NCBI GenBank assembly: GCA_017964755.1
Contig: JAGCRI010000082.1
Span: 1-13,130 of the forward strand
DNA from: Bacteroidales bacterium
GTDB lineage: Bacteria > Bacteroidota > Bacteroidia > Bacteroidales > WCHB1-69
Direction: 5' to 3'
Length of the DNA: 13,130 bases
In this document: in pieces, positions 5,866 to 12,903 of the stretch
Position numbering within the stretch: the first letter of the stretch is position 1
How the letters are laid out: the number at the start of each line of letters is the position of its first letter
Notes under the pieces: model-generated
Seen by the model: the letters and a program-made list of their open reading frames with translations, nothing else
The model's database searches: none
Told to the model about the DNA's origin: nothing
Made by a program: the position numbers and the translations under genes

Positions 5866-7329
5866 ATGAACACTGAACTTTCAAAATTGTATCCTTCACA
5901 ATTGTGGGATAATTTCGCTAACATTTGTAATACTCCCCACCCGTCAAAACATGAGGGTAAACTCATCGAATGGCTGAAACAGTTTGCCAAGGCTAATGCA
6001 ATTGAGTATTATCAGGATGCAATCGGCAACTTGATATTCCGCAAACCTGCTACCCCGGGAATGGAAAACCGCACACCTGTTATCATGCAGGGGCATATTG
6101 ATATGGTTCCTCAAGCAAACAGTGACAAAAAGCACGATTTCCTTACCGACCCGATTGAACCGATAATCGGTGAGGACGGCTGGGTGCGTGCAAACGGCAC
6201 AACTCTTGGCGCTGACAACGGAATAGGCGGCTCCGCAGCGTTGGCGGTACTCGTCTCAAAGGATGTCCAGCACGGACCGGTTGAAGTGCTTCTGACAGTT
6301 GATGAAGAGACAGGTATGACGGGCGCATTCAATCTTGAGCCGGGCGTTTTGAAAGGGAAAATTCTGCTTAACCTTGACTCTGAGACTGAGGGCGAACTTT
6401 ATGTAGGCTGTGCCGGAGGCCTTGACGCTGAAATTGGCATTAACTACAAGAGTGTTGCTGTAGCGGCTGGCTGCAAAGGCGTGAAAATCGTTCTGAACGG
6501 CTTGAAAGGCGGACACTCAGGGATGGAAATCAATCTCGGACGCGGCAACGCCAATAAGATTATGACACGCCTTGTGAAGAAACTCGTCAATGAATGCGGC
6601 TTCATGATGACCTCGTTTAACGGCGGCAACATGCGCAATGCTATCCCTCGTGAGTCGGTTGTCTGCGGTGCTGTCGGGGCTGCTGATGCTGACCGTCTGA
6701 TGGCTGTAGTTGCCAAATTCGCCGATATCGTCAAAAAGGAATTTTCAGCCACTGAGCCGGATTTGTCGCTGACTGCTGAAATAGTCGCTGCGCCGGATAA
6801 GGTTATGGCGAAGGAAGATGCGGCAAAAGTGTTGGATGTGGTCTTCGCGCTGCCTAATGGTGTGATGAGAATGAGCGACTCGATGGAGGACCTCGTGGAA
6901 ACTTCAAATAACCTTGCCATTGTCAAGACTGAAGCTGATAAGGTTGCTATTTATTGCCTTATGAGAAGTTCTGTGGATTCAGCCAAAGAGGCTCTTGGTG
7001 AAAAGATGACTGCCATTGCAGAACTTGCCGGCGCTTCCATTGAACTCAGTGGCGCCTATCCGGGCTGGAAACCGAATATGGATTCTCCGATTCTGAATAC
7101 AATGAAACGTGTCTATCACGAGAAATTTGGCGAGGAGGCCCAAATCAAGGCTATCCATGCAGGTCTTGAGTGTGGCCTCTTCGGAATGAGCTATGACTGG
7201 GATATGATTTCATTCGGGCCGACAATTTGCAGTCCTCACTCACCGGCTGAGAGAGTGAACATCGCTTCAGTTGGCAAATTCTGGGATTTCTTGGTCGAGA
7301 CGCTGAAGAATATTCCTGAAAACAAATAA
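5866..7329 (+). CDS. pepD: Aminoacyl-histidine dipeptidase / cytosol non-specific dipeptidase (M20C, PepD)
   Basis: A 487-aa zinc dipeptidase that cleaves dipeptides such as Xaa-His in the cytoplasm, recycling peptide-derived amino acids. The metal ligands of the M20C family can be placed: H77 in QGHIDM, the bridging D117 in GADNG, E148 in DEETG, D171 in LNLDSE and H458 in SPHSPAE. The catalytic residues are D79 and E147. These lie at nearly the same positions as in characterised PepD (H80, D119, E150, D173, H461). The lid-domain motif GLKGGHSG (212-219) is also present. Length is normal and no signal peptide is seen, so the protein should be intact and cytoplasmic. The ATG at 5866 follows a 33-nt AT-rich gap. 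tlyA follows 18 nt downstream, suggesting one transcript. Confidence 0.95.
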   Translation: MNTELSKLYPSQLWDNFANICNTPHPSKHEGKLIEWLKQFAKANAIEYYQDAIGNLIFRKPATPGMENRTPVIMQGHIDMVPQANSDKKHDFLTDPIEPIIGEDGWVRANGTTLGADNGIGGSAALAVLVSKDVQHGPVEVLLTVDEETGMTGAFNLEPGVLKGKILLNLDSETEGELYVGCAGGLDAEIGINYKSVAVAAGCKGVKIVLNGLKGGHSGMEINLGRGNANKIMTRLVKKLVNECGFMMTSFNGGNMRNAIPRESVVCGAVGAADADRLMAVVAKFADIVKKEFSATEPDLSLTAEIVAAPDKVMAKEDAAKVLDVVFALPNGVMRMSDSMEDLVETSNNLAIVKTEADKVAIYCLMRSSVDSAKEALGEKMTAIAELAGASIELSGAYPGWKPNMDSPILNTMKRVYHEKFGEEAQIKAIHAGLECGLFGMSYDWDMISFGPTICSPHSPAERVNIASVGKFWDFLVETLKNIPENK

Positions 7330-7347
7330 CAGCAGGGACTTCGGGAG

Positions 7348-8154
7348 ATGCGATTGGATAAGCTGTTGGTTCAACGCGGGTATTTCTCTTCCCGCGAGCG
7401 GGCTCAGGACGCCGTTTTGCAAAAGACGGTCACGGTCAATGGCACACTTGTAACCAAGCCATCAAAGGAGACTGCGGAAGATGCCGCGATTGACGTGATT
7501 GACATATTCAACAAGTACGTCAGTCGCGGCGGTCTTAAGTTGGAGAAGGCAATCGCGGATTTCGGACTTGACTTCAGCGGGGCGGCGGTGCTTGATGTGG
7601 GCTCCTCAACCGGCGGTTTCACCGACTGCGCTTTGAAGCACGGCGCGGCGTTTGTGGCTGCAGTCGATGTCGGTACAAACCAGCTTCACCCTTCGCTACG
7701 GAGCCACCGGCAGGTGCTTTCAATCGAGAATAAGGATTTCAGGGAACTTACACCTGAAGATGTGGGTAACCGCTCCTTCGATTTCATCGTTTCCGATGTC
7801 TCTTTTATCTCCTTGACTTACATTTTCCCTTTCTTCTCAAAATTTCTTGAAAATAACGGGAAATTAGTGCTGCTCATAAAGCCACAGTTCGAGGCGGGGG
7901 CGTCTTTTTTGAATAACCGGGGAATCGTAACATCTGAAAAAGGATATAAATTGGCTATACAACGTGTTGAAAAAGAAGCTGTTAATAACCGTTTTTCTTT
8001 AATGGGCATTTCTGTATCGACACTCTTTGAGAAAATAAAAAATGTGGAGTTCCTTTCACTTTTTGAAAGGGAGAATATCAATAAAAAACAAATTGAAATT
8101 GATTACAATCAGCTTTTTGAAGATGTGAAAAGGCTGAAAAAACAAGTGGAATAA
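7348..8154 (+). CDS. tlyA: TlyA-family rRNA 2'-O-methyltransferase with S4 domain
   Basis: A 268-aa protein with an S4 RNA-binding domain (RLDKLLVQRGYFSSRERAQ, 2-20) followed by an FtsJ-type Rossmann methyltransferase. The SAM loop is LDVGSSTGGFTD (82-93). The catalytic K-D-K-E set can be placed at K64 (RGGLK), D150 (SDVSF), K178 (IKPQFE) and E234 (NVEFL). In mycobacteria TlyA methylates C1409 of 16S and C1920 of 23S rRNA and sets capreomycin sensitivity. Older annotation as 'hemolysin A' is historical. The start ATG is 18 nt after pepD. The TAA shares one base with the ATG of the next gene (TAATGA), suggesting coupling. Confidence 0.93.
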   Translation: MRLDKLLVQRGYFSSRERAQDAVLQKTVTVNGTLVTKPSKETAEDAAIDVIDIFNKYVSRGGLKLEKAIADFGLDFSGAAVLDVGSSTGGFTDCALKHGAAFVAAVDVGTNQLHPSLRSHRQVLSIENKDFRELTPEDVGNRSFDFIVSDVSFISLTYIFPFFSKFLENNGKLVLLIKPQFEAGASFLNNRGIVTSEKGYKLAIQRVEKEAVNNRFSLMGISVSTLFEKIKNVEFLSLFERENINKKQIEIDYNQLFEDVKRLKKQVE

Positions 8155-9047
8155 TGAAAACTTTGAAAATACGGAATGTTAATTATGTGAGAACTGGCTA
8201 CGACCGTGATGATATTTCGCGCAAGGAGTTTGTCAGTGTGGTTTATTCTTTGGATGATGACGGAAGGGTAGTGGAGGAGCGTCATTTCAATCAGGATGAC
8301 CAAATTGAAGATTATGTCAAAAACACCTATATAGATGGTCTTTTAGTAAAATCAGAGCAGTATGATGGGGATGATAACTTGATTCTGACTACAGAAAATA
8401 GCTATGATGCTGAGAGACATATAGTTAAGTGTACCAGCTCTTACGGTGAGGCCGATGCTGTGGAGGAAGTCGTTTTTGTTTACGATGGAGGTCTGCTTCG
8501 TAAGGAAATGCTTGCTGACGATGCGGAACCGTTGGTCCTTAAAGAATATTTTTACGAATCCCCTCAGGGCGGCAATTTGGTGACCAAGCGTGTGGAATAT
8601 GATGAAGACGGGGCTGTGCAATATATTTATATGTATGACTATGATGAAAAAGGGCAGGTTGTGGAGATGAAAGTTGAGGAAGTCGCTGCTAAAGACAGAA
8701 GGACTTATACGTATGAGTATGACAATCATGGGAATAGGATTAAGGAGCTGACATATAATTATGATGACACACTTATCGCGAAGAAATATACAGAATATGC
8801 GCCTGACGGCAGAATTTTGTCGGAAGAGGCAGAGGATTTGGACAATTACAAAAAGACTGTGTATGAATATACTGGCGACAATCTGGCAAAAATATCGGTT
8901 TACGCGAAAGACGATGCCTTGTTGTCGTGGTCGGAGTTGCAATATGATGCTGACGGCAGGCTATATGCTTCAGCCGACTACATTATTGATGAGGTTGACC
9001 CTTCAGAATACCGTCTTTTGGCGGAGGCGTACAGAATTTACGAATAA
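8154..9047 (+). CDS. Cytoplasmic YD-repeat-like (RHS-like) protein of unknown function
   Basis: A 297-aa acidic protein with no signal peptide and no membrane helix. It is built of about eleven short units of the form Y-D-x-x-G-x-(hydrophobic)-(hydrophobic), spaced roughly 20-25 residues apart. Clear examples are SLDDDGRVVEE (32-42), EYDEDGAVQY (148-157), DYDEKGQVVEM (162-172), EYDNHGNRIKE (188-198), YAPDGRILSE (215-224) and QYDADGRLYAS (263-273). The pattern resembles YD/RHS repeats, which build beta-strand shells in exported toxins and adhesins. Here the protein lacks an export signal and the RHS core end. It starts on the last base of the tlyA stop, so it is probably co-expressed with tlyA. 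The family is not recognised beyond the repeat pattern. Confidence 0.75.
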   Translation: MKTLKIRNVNYVRTGYDRDDISRKEFVSVVYSLDDDGRVVEERHFNQDDQIEDYVKNTYIDGLLVKSEQYDGDDNLILTTENSYDAERHIVKCTSSYGEADAVEEVVFVYDGGLLRKEMLADDAEPLVLKEYFYESPQGGNLVTKRVEYDEDGAVQYIYMYDYDEKGQVVEMKVEEVAAKDRRTYTYEYDNHGNRIKELTYNYDDTLIAKKYTEYAPDGRILSEEAEDLDNYKKTVYEYTGDNLAKISVYAKDDALLSWSELQYDADGRLYASADYIIDEVDPSEYRLLAEAYRIYE

Positions 9048-9061
9048 GGTGAATAAATGTG

Positions 9062-9090
9062 GGTGACACTGCTGTCAATACACCATTTTT
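9062..9090. terminator. Weak hairpin with T-run between convergent genes
   Basis: TGACA (9064-9068) pairs with TGTCA (9073-9077) around CTGC, and GGTG (9062-9065) could alternatively pair with CACC (9081-9084). ATTTTTAAT follows at 9085. It lies in the 93-nt gap where plus-strand and minus-strand genes meet. A terminator is expected here, but the stem is short. Confidence 0.3.
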
Positions 9091-9116
9091 AATAATAAAC
9101 AGTTGTGTTTTACTCT

Positions 9117-9135
9117 CTCTTTTAGTTGCTCATAT
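9117..9135 (-). repeat. 3'-flanking motif, copy A
   Basis: Read on the minus strand: ATATGAGCAACTAAAAGAG. It begins 5 nt after the stop codon of the 181-aa membrane-protein gene. It is nearly identical to copy B at 9755-9774, with one A inserted and one substitution. Confidence 0.6.
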
Positions 9136-9140
9136 CGAAC

Positions 9141-9686
9141 TTAGGTTATTTTACTACAGTATAAACTCATCAATTCTTCTATTTTAACTATAACTTTATC
9201 GTATTCTGTTTTGCTCAAATTGACACCCAAATAGATTTTTCTTCCTTTAAAACGTGTAATACAGATCCGTTCCTCAATCTCTCCTGAAATACTAAAATAA
9301 ACAATGAATTGCTCGTATGAAGAAAGCTCTAATACTTTAATGCACTTGATATTACTCCAAGGGATTTTTTTGAAATTACCGATGATTCGTCCCTTGTTAA
9401 CTATATAGAGATAATTCTTATCATACAGCAAAATTTCTTCTCCCTTAACTTGCCATATTATTTCACCAATAAAATATAGAAGAATAGGACATCCCAGCAA
9501 AATGCCAATAAGTATTGCAAAAAAAATCTGTACATAATCAACGGCATAAAATCTTTCGTAATTACGAAACAGAAAATCAACATAGTATGCAAAATAAGAA
9601 AATAGCAGAAAGCAAAAGAACATTCCTAACATAGTATAAAAAAATATAGATCTATATTTTGGATGACTACGTGATAACAATTTCAT
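9141..9686 (-). CDS. Two-helix membrane protein with a PH-like cytoplasmic domain, unknown function
   Basis: A 181-aa protein, last gene of the minus-strand island. Two hydrophobic helices lie at about residues 14-38 and 50-76. A soluble domain of about 100 residues follows, rich in beta-strand pattern: EEILLYDKNYLYIVN (83-97), GNFKKIPWSNIKCIKV (102-117), then FIVYFSISGEIEERICI and RKIYLGVNLSKTEYDKVI. The strand-rich domain ending in a helix looks like the bacterial PH-like domains of small membrane proteins; this is a pattern guess, not a family match. It lies 104 nt downstream of the 265-aa gene, with no clear promoter. Its place behind an RHS tip makes an immunity role possible but unproven. 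Confidence 0.65.
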   Translation of the reverse strand: MKLLSRSHPKYRSIFFYTMLGMFFCFLLFSYFAYYVDFLFRNYERFYAVDYVQIFFAILIGILLGCPILLYFIGEIIWQVKGEEILLYDKNYLYIVNKGRIIGNFKKIPWSNIKCIKVLELSSYEQFIVYFSISGEIEERICITRFKGRKIYLGVNLSKTEYDKVIVKIEELMSLYCSKIT

Positions 9687-9754
9687 AATAATGATACTTT
9701 TTCACATTGAATCATTTGTCGGTGTATGTCTGTCACTGGAATATTTCATACTGG

Positions 9755-9774
9755 CTCTTTTTAGTTGCTTATAT
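9755..9774 (-). repeat. 3'-flanking motif, copy B
   Basis: Read on the minus strand: ATATAAGCAACTAAAAAGAG. It begins 16 nt after the stop codon of the 265-aa gene and matches copy A at 9117-9135 except for one substitution and one extra A. Confidence 0.6.
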
Positions 9775-9790
9775 ATTACTCTTGTATTTG

Positions 9791-10588
9791 TTATTTCACA
9801 AAATAGTCAATATCAACATCGAAGAAAGAGCAACCACTATAGTTCAATATTTCCATTTTCCCCACGTGATGGTTCCACCCCTTTTTCGTTGCCTTTTCCT
9901 CAAAAAAGCCGTATTTTATAGTATCACCATTGTCTAAAACAATGATATTGCCAGCAACGTCCATTGGGGAAAATAAGATTTGCGAACGGTAAGTGTCACC
10001 AAGTCTGACAGTGTCTTTTTCAGGATAATTGATGATTTTTGCGTATGAAAGTGGTGTTGCATTATTGCCAAACATATTTATGCTTTCCTGAAGGCAAAAT
10101 ATCTTTATCAACGACAACGTGTGCCGCTTTTCAGCCAAAGAATATTTTGTGGAGTTCAGAATTCCTATCAGTATTCGCATATTTTCACCGATAAGGATTC
10201 CATTTCCCTTTAATGTTTCTGTTATTAAAGTTGTGTCAACATTCTGCGACAATGTGTTTTCCGTATTTTTCAGCAACGTGTGGATATTATTCAGATTGTT
10301 ATAATATCGCACAAGTATTTTTGGGTGCGAAAACGGGATATAACTGTATGAACTGCCGATTTTTATAGTATCCATTTTAATAAAGTTTTCATCAGATTGG
10401 GCTACAATATGCCCGATATGGTACATTTGCACCTCCTGTGCTTTTACCATATCTTGCACAAATTCATCCTGAATCTGCAAAACCGTGGAATCCACATTTG
10501 TATTGCGTGTGCATAGTATAACAATAAACACAGACTCTATTATAATGACAATGAATAGAATGACAATAATTATGTTTTTTTTACTCAT
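9791..10588 (-). CDS. Membrane-anchored periplasmic protein, candidate partner of the RHS tip
   Basis: A 265-aa protein with an N-terminal membrane helix (roughly residues 5-26), mainly helical to about 165 (acidic-polar helix from VLQIQDEFVQDMVKAQ on), and a C-terminal strand-rich domain (DTVRLGDTYRSQILF, then NIIVLDNGDTIKYGFFEEKA and FFDVDIDYFVK). The strand-rich end is faintly like the beta domains of GldM-type proteins; this is a weak impression. The frame can be read from a TTG at 10591, but the ATG at 10588 is the natural start. It overlaps the end of the RHS tip gene by 8 nt, so the two are likely translated together. In RHS systems that position is normally taken by an immunity gene, and a membrane-anchored form would suit a toxin acting in the periplasm or membrane. 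Confidence 0.7.
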   Translation of the reverse strand: MSKKNIIIVILFIVIIIESVFIVILCTRNTNVDSTVLQIQDEFVQDMVKAQEVQMYHIGHIVAQSDENFIKMDTIKIGSSYSYIPFSHPKILVRYYNNLNNIHTLLKNTENTLSQNVDTTLITETLKGNGILIGENMRILIGILNSTKYSLAEKRHTLSLIKIFCLQESINMFGNNATPLSYAKIINYPEKDTVRLGDTYRSQILFSPMDVAGNIIVLDNGDTIKYGFFEEKATKKGWNHHVGKMEILNYSGCSFFDVDIDYFVK

Positions 10589-11369
10589 CAATTGTTTCTT
10601 TAATGATATATTTAGTGTTAAATTCTTTTTCCCATGTATTTAATTGTTCTCTCTTTTTTGCAGAATCATCGGAACCTGAGTATTTTAACTGAAATGGGCC
10701 ACTATTCCAAGCCTTAACCTCTTCCTCTACATGAATAGTTCCTGTTGTTCCTGTTACTGAATTATTTTTTTCCGAATCAACGCGATGATTAATGCTATTA
10801 GAAGATGAGGTCTCAATTGGTGTCGGAACATCTGATATATATGGAGTTACATCTGTGGTTGGATTGTCTCCTGTACCTATTCTTGTCTCACCATTCTGCC
10901 CATTCTCAGCAGTTTCACGAATACCCCCTGACATATAAGATACGATTTTCTGAAAAAAATTAGTGGATTTCTGTGCCCATGAGTCATTTGTTGGATTAAA
11001 AGCTCTTATTTCTACCCCTTCCCAACCATTAATCACAATGCCTCGAGTAACAAAGGCCATTTTCCCGTTTGAAGTTTCCACTATTCTCAATTTTCCATTA
11101 TTACTTTTCGCAAATTGTCGTGCTTGTTTGACATTTGTTGGATCCCATGGAGCGCGCCCATCCGGATCCACCAGCCTCACTGGATTCCCCGCACAATAAG
11201 TGTACGGACTCAAATTCGGATACTTGTCCGCGAGCGGATCCACGCTCAGCCAAATGGAGAGGTCGGAGTTGTAGTACCGTGCCGAGGGGAGGGTGAAAAT
11301 ATCACAAGCTTCCACAGTGTTTTTTGTGGAAATAGAGGACTTTTGGAATATGTCGAACCTGTGATTCAT
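10581..11369 (-). CDS. Orphan RHS tip: end of RHS core fused to a variable C-terminal domain
   Basis: A fragment with only the last part of an RHS core: ARYYNSDLSIWLSVDPLADK and SPYTYCAGNPVRLVDPDGR (about residues 30-72 from the ATG at 11369). The DPDGR end marks the boundary with the variable toxin-type domain in RHS proteins. After it come about 190 residues that match no toxin family I recognise: a strand-rich part (KLRIVETSNGKMAFVTRG), a Ser/Asn/Thr-rich linker, and a charged end (KREQLNTWEKEFNTKYIIKE). The normal RHS shell (over 1000 residues) is absent. The ~30 residues before ARYYN are not RHS-like. The frame extends to a TTG at 11402, so the start is uncertain. The core stretch is G+C-rich (32/60 at 11161-11220) while the tip end is AT-rich (11/60 at 10561-10620). 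It may be a silent cassette rather than an active gene. Confidence 0.7.
   Translation of the reverse strand: MNHRFDIFQKSSISTKNTVEACDIFTLPSARYYNSDLSIWLSVDPLADKYPNLSPYTYCAGNPVRLVDPDGRAPWDPTNVKQARQFAKSNNGKLRIVETSNGKMAFVTRGIVINGWEGVEIRAFNPTNDSWAQKSTNFFQKIVSYMSGGIRETAENGQNGETRIGTGDNPTTDVTPYISDVPTPIETSSSNSINHRVDSEKNNSVTGTTGTIHVEEEVKAWNSGPFQLKYSGSDDSAKKREQLNTWEKEFNTKYIIKETIDE
11310..11331. repeat. Perfect 7-bp inverted repeat at the RHS fragment boundary
   Basis: TTCCACA (11310-11316) and TGTGGAA (11325-11331) flank an 8-nt loop. It lies about 20 bp outside the point where RHS-core similarity begins (about 11290). It could mark a recombination junction or an old terminator, or be chance. Confidence 0.3.
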
Positions 11370-11456
11370 TCTGTTTGGTTTTGGGTTGATTACTAAAGAC
11401 AACTTGTTTAAAATTGGTGGAACAATATAGATTGAGTTATTGACTTTCCATTGTTT

Positions 11457-12230
11457 TTATTTTTCTACCAGAGGTATAGCAAATATAATTGTTTTGCTCA
11501 AGTCTCTGCGTTTTACAAAAAAAGCACTGCATTGTGAATCAATGTGATAGTGATAATATTCGTATTTATTTACTTCTATCAGTAAAAAAGTATGTGTTGA
11601 TTCCCATAATGTCATACACAGTTGTTTAGCATCGTGAGCCGAACTTATCGAATAAAGGTAATCACTTATATCAAGGATTTCATCATTTTCAAAAGTCTTT
11701 TTCCACAGAGAATCTGTCATAAATGGAGCATACAAGATGAGTCCGTGTCTGGGGGTAACAAGCCTCAGTCGCTTTCGATACGAGTCCCTTACAAAAGGCA
11801 GTCTCTTGATTTTTTGTATAGTATCCCCGTCTGGTCCGATGTGGTTTTTCTCTACATTATTTTTTCTGACCAAGGCTCTGTCCCGGCATCGCGAATCTTT
11901 TAAAATAAAAGAAAGAAAAAGGGGATTTCTGGCAGCAACATGGAAATAGTCATCTTTATGCTTTCTGAAAAATCGCTTGTTTTTGCATGCTCTGACTTGT
12001 TGGTCAGATAGCAGATAGAAACCTTTACATGTCTCGTTGCGACCATATTTGCGTGAATCAACAACACAATAAAGTGTATCAGGCAATGTGTATTTCCCGA
12101 TTATTTTAAAATCATCATGTGTATATACATACTCTTTTTGTGCTGTCGCTACATTTATAAGGCCGATAAAGCAACATAAAAGGAAAATTCTGTCAATAAA
12201 TCCCATGCAATTTGCCATCTTTATACTCAT
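11457..12230 (-). CDS. Exported protein of unknown function (257 aa)
   Basis: A 257-aa protein with an N-terminal signal peptide: the hydrophobic stretch IFLLCCFIGLINVATAQ (about 14-31) ends in ATAQ, a plausible signal peptidase I site. Three possible starts exist (codons 1, 5 and 9); the third still gives a good signal peptide. The mature part is basic and strand-rich, with DDFKIIGKYTLPDTLYCVVD, a Lys/Arg-rich middle (RFFRKHKDD; YRKRLRLVTPRHG) and EVNKYEYYHYHIDSQCSAFF near the end. No domain is recognised. It follows the 186-aa gene by 32 nt with no promoter between them and precedes the RHS tip, so it probably belongs to the same transcript. A periplasmic or outer-membrane location is inferred. 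Confidence 0.65.
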   Translation of the reverse strand: MSIKMANCMGFIDRIFLLCCFIGLINVATAQKEYVYTHDDFKIIGKYTLPDTLYCVVDSRKYGRNETCKGFYLLSDQQVRACKNKRFFRKHKDDYFHVAARNPLFLSFILKDSRCRDRALVRKNNVEKNHIGPDGDTIQKIKRLPFVRDSYRKRLRLVTPRHGLILYAPFMTDSLWKKTFENDEILDISDYLYSISSAHDAKQLCMTLWESTHTFLLIEVNKYEYYHYHIDSQCSAFFVKRRDLSKTIIFAIPLVEK

Positions 12231-12244
12231 TTAGCGATTCATAT
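12226..12244 (-). repeat. 3'-flanking motif, weak copy C
   Basis: Read on the minus strand: ATATGAATCGCTAAATGAG. It begins 18 nt after the stop of the 186-aa gene and matches copy A (9117-9135) ungapped at 14 of 19 positions. Its last bases overlap the ATG of the 257-aa gene. Confidence 0.3.
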
Positions 12245-12262
12245 AGAACTTCTTTGCGATAA

Positions 12263-12823
12263 TCATTTGACATTCTTCAAGCAATCCTTAAATGATTCAA
12301 AGCCTTTTCTCACATAAAGCCTTTCTCCCTCAATGGCAATTATTCCTGCCGAAAACGTCCAATAATAAGATGTCATATCATAATAGTAAGAAAAATGTTT
12401 TGTTTCATCAGTGTCAATGTAAGGATTCATTTCTTGATAATAAGGTATAAATTCAAATTTAAATATTGTATCATTGCCAATGGCACAGAGCAAACCATCC
12501 CATTTGACGGTAAATCGTTCATATTCTTTCTCTGTAATATTCCAACTTCCGATATTTGAATTACCACAAAAAAGCCCTTTCTGACCATCAATAGTCAAAT
12601 ACACACAACTGTCCTGAAATGTGAAAAAAGACTCTTCACAAAGGCCTATTTCATCAAATAAATGAGTTACAACAAGCATTGTGTCACCATACCAACGTAT
12701 AGGACATGTAAAATAATCGTCAAAGAAATCACATTTAAACTCATAATAACTGTCAATTTGGGCTTTTAAAATGCCAAAACAGCAACAGCATATTCCGTAT
12801 AAAATCAATAATCGTTTAAACAT
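12263..12823 (-). CDS. Exported protein of unknown function (186 aa)
   Basis: A 186-aa protein with a short signal peptide: MFKRLLILYGICCCCFGILKAQ, ending at a likely signal peptidase I site (KAQ). The run of four cysteines does not form a proper lipobox. The mature part is acidic and aromatic-rich, with several cysteines (CPIRW, GLCEESFFTFQDSC, GLFCGN) and the end part YYWTFSAGIIAIEGERLYVR. No family is recognised with confidence. It is the first gene of the minus-strand island, with a -7 box about 57 nt upstream and a hairpin just before the ATG. An immunity-type role is possible because of its neighbours but has no direct support. Confidence 0.65.
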   Translation of the reverse strand: MFKRLLILYGICCCCFGILKAQIDSYYEFKCDFFDDYFTCPIRWYGDTMLVVTHLFDEIGLCEESFFTFQDSCVYLTIDGQKGLFCGNSNIGSWNITEKEYERFTVKWDGLLCAIGNDTIFKFEFIPYYQEMNPYIDTDETKHFSYYYDMTSYYWTFSAGIIAIEGERLYVRKGFESFKDCLKNVK

Positions 12824-12829
12824 TTCAGT

Positions 12830-12846
12830 GAAGAGGCAGCCCCTTC
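12830..12846 (-). promoter_or_regulatory. Leader hairpin next to the start codon of the 186-aa gene
   Basis: On the transcript, GAAGGGG pairs with CCTCTTC across a 3-nt loop (CTG): seven pairs, one of them G-U. It ends 6 nt before the ATG at 12823, where an initiating ribosome would sit. It could limit translation, or be a relic of the neighbouring insertion sequence end. Confidence 0.35.
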
Positions 12847-12879
12847 GGTTTGAAAAGTCAATTTGTTATTTCACATTTG

Positions 12880-12887
12880 CAAAGTTA
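12880..12887 (-). promoter_or_regulatory. Bacteroidota -7 promoter box for the minus-strand island
   Basis: On the minus strand TAACTTTG (12887-12880) matches TAnnTTTG. Transcription would start about 50 nt before the ATG at 12823. No TTG element lies at the usual distance upstream, where the IS3 remnant ends, so only the -7 half is supported. Confidence 0.45.
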
Positions 12888-12903
12888 CACATTTTTTCAT
12901 ACG

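Noticed and set aside
7348..8154. Hemolysin function for TlyA
   Set aside because: The S4 domain, SAM loop and K-D-K-E residues point to rRNA methylation; no export signal is present.
8352..8942. Minus-strand frame of 196 codons inside the YD-repeat gene
   Set aside because: It mirrors the repeated Tyr/Asp codons of the plus-strand gene (reading as Ile/Val-rich); the plus frame has the coherent repeat pattern.
9117..9774. Integron-like cassette array suggested by repeated 3' motifs
   Set aside because: The copies lack the paired inverse boxes and hairpin form of attC sites, and no integrase gene is in the window.
9691..9937. Two overlapping plus-strand frames with hydrophobic stretches in the gap before and inside the end of the 265-aa gene
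   Set aside because: They mostly lie antisense to the better-supported minus-strand gene, have no promoter box, and the hydrophobic residues follow from AT-rich sequence.
12263..12823. Lipoprotein call for the 186-aa exported protein because of its cysteine run
   Set aside because: The residues before each cysteine do not fit a lipobox; KAQ at the end of the hydrophobic stretch fits signal peptidase I better.
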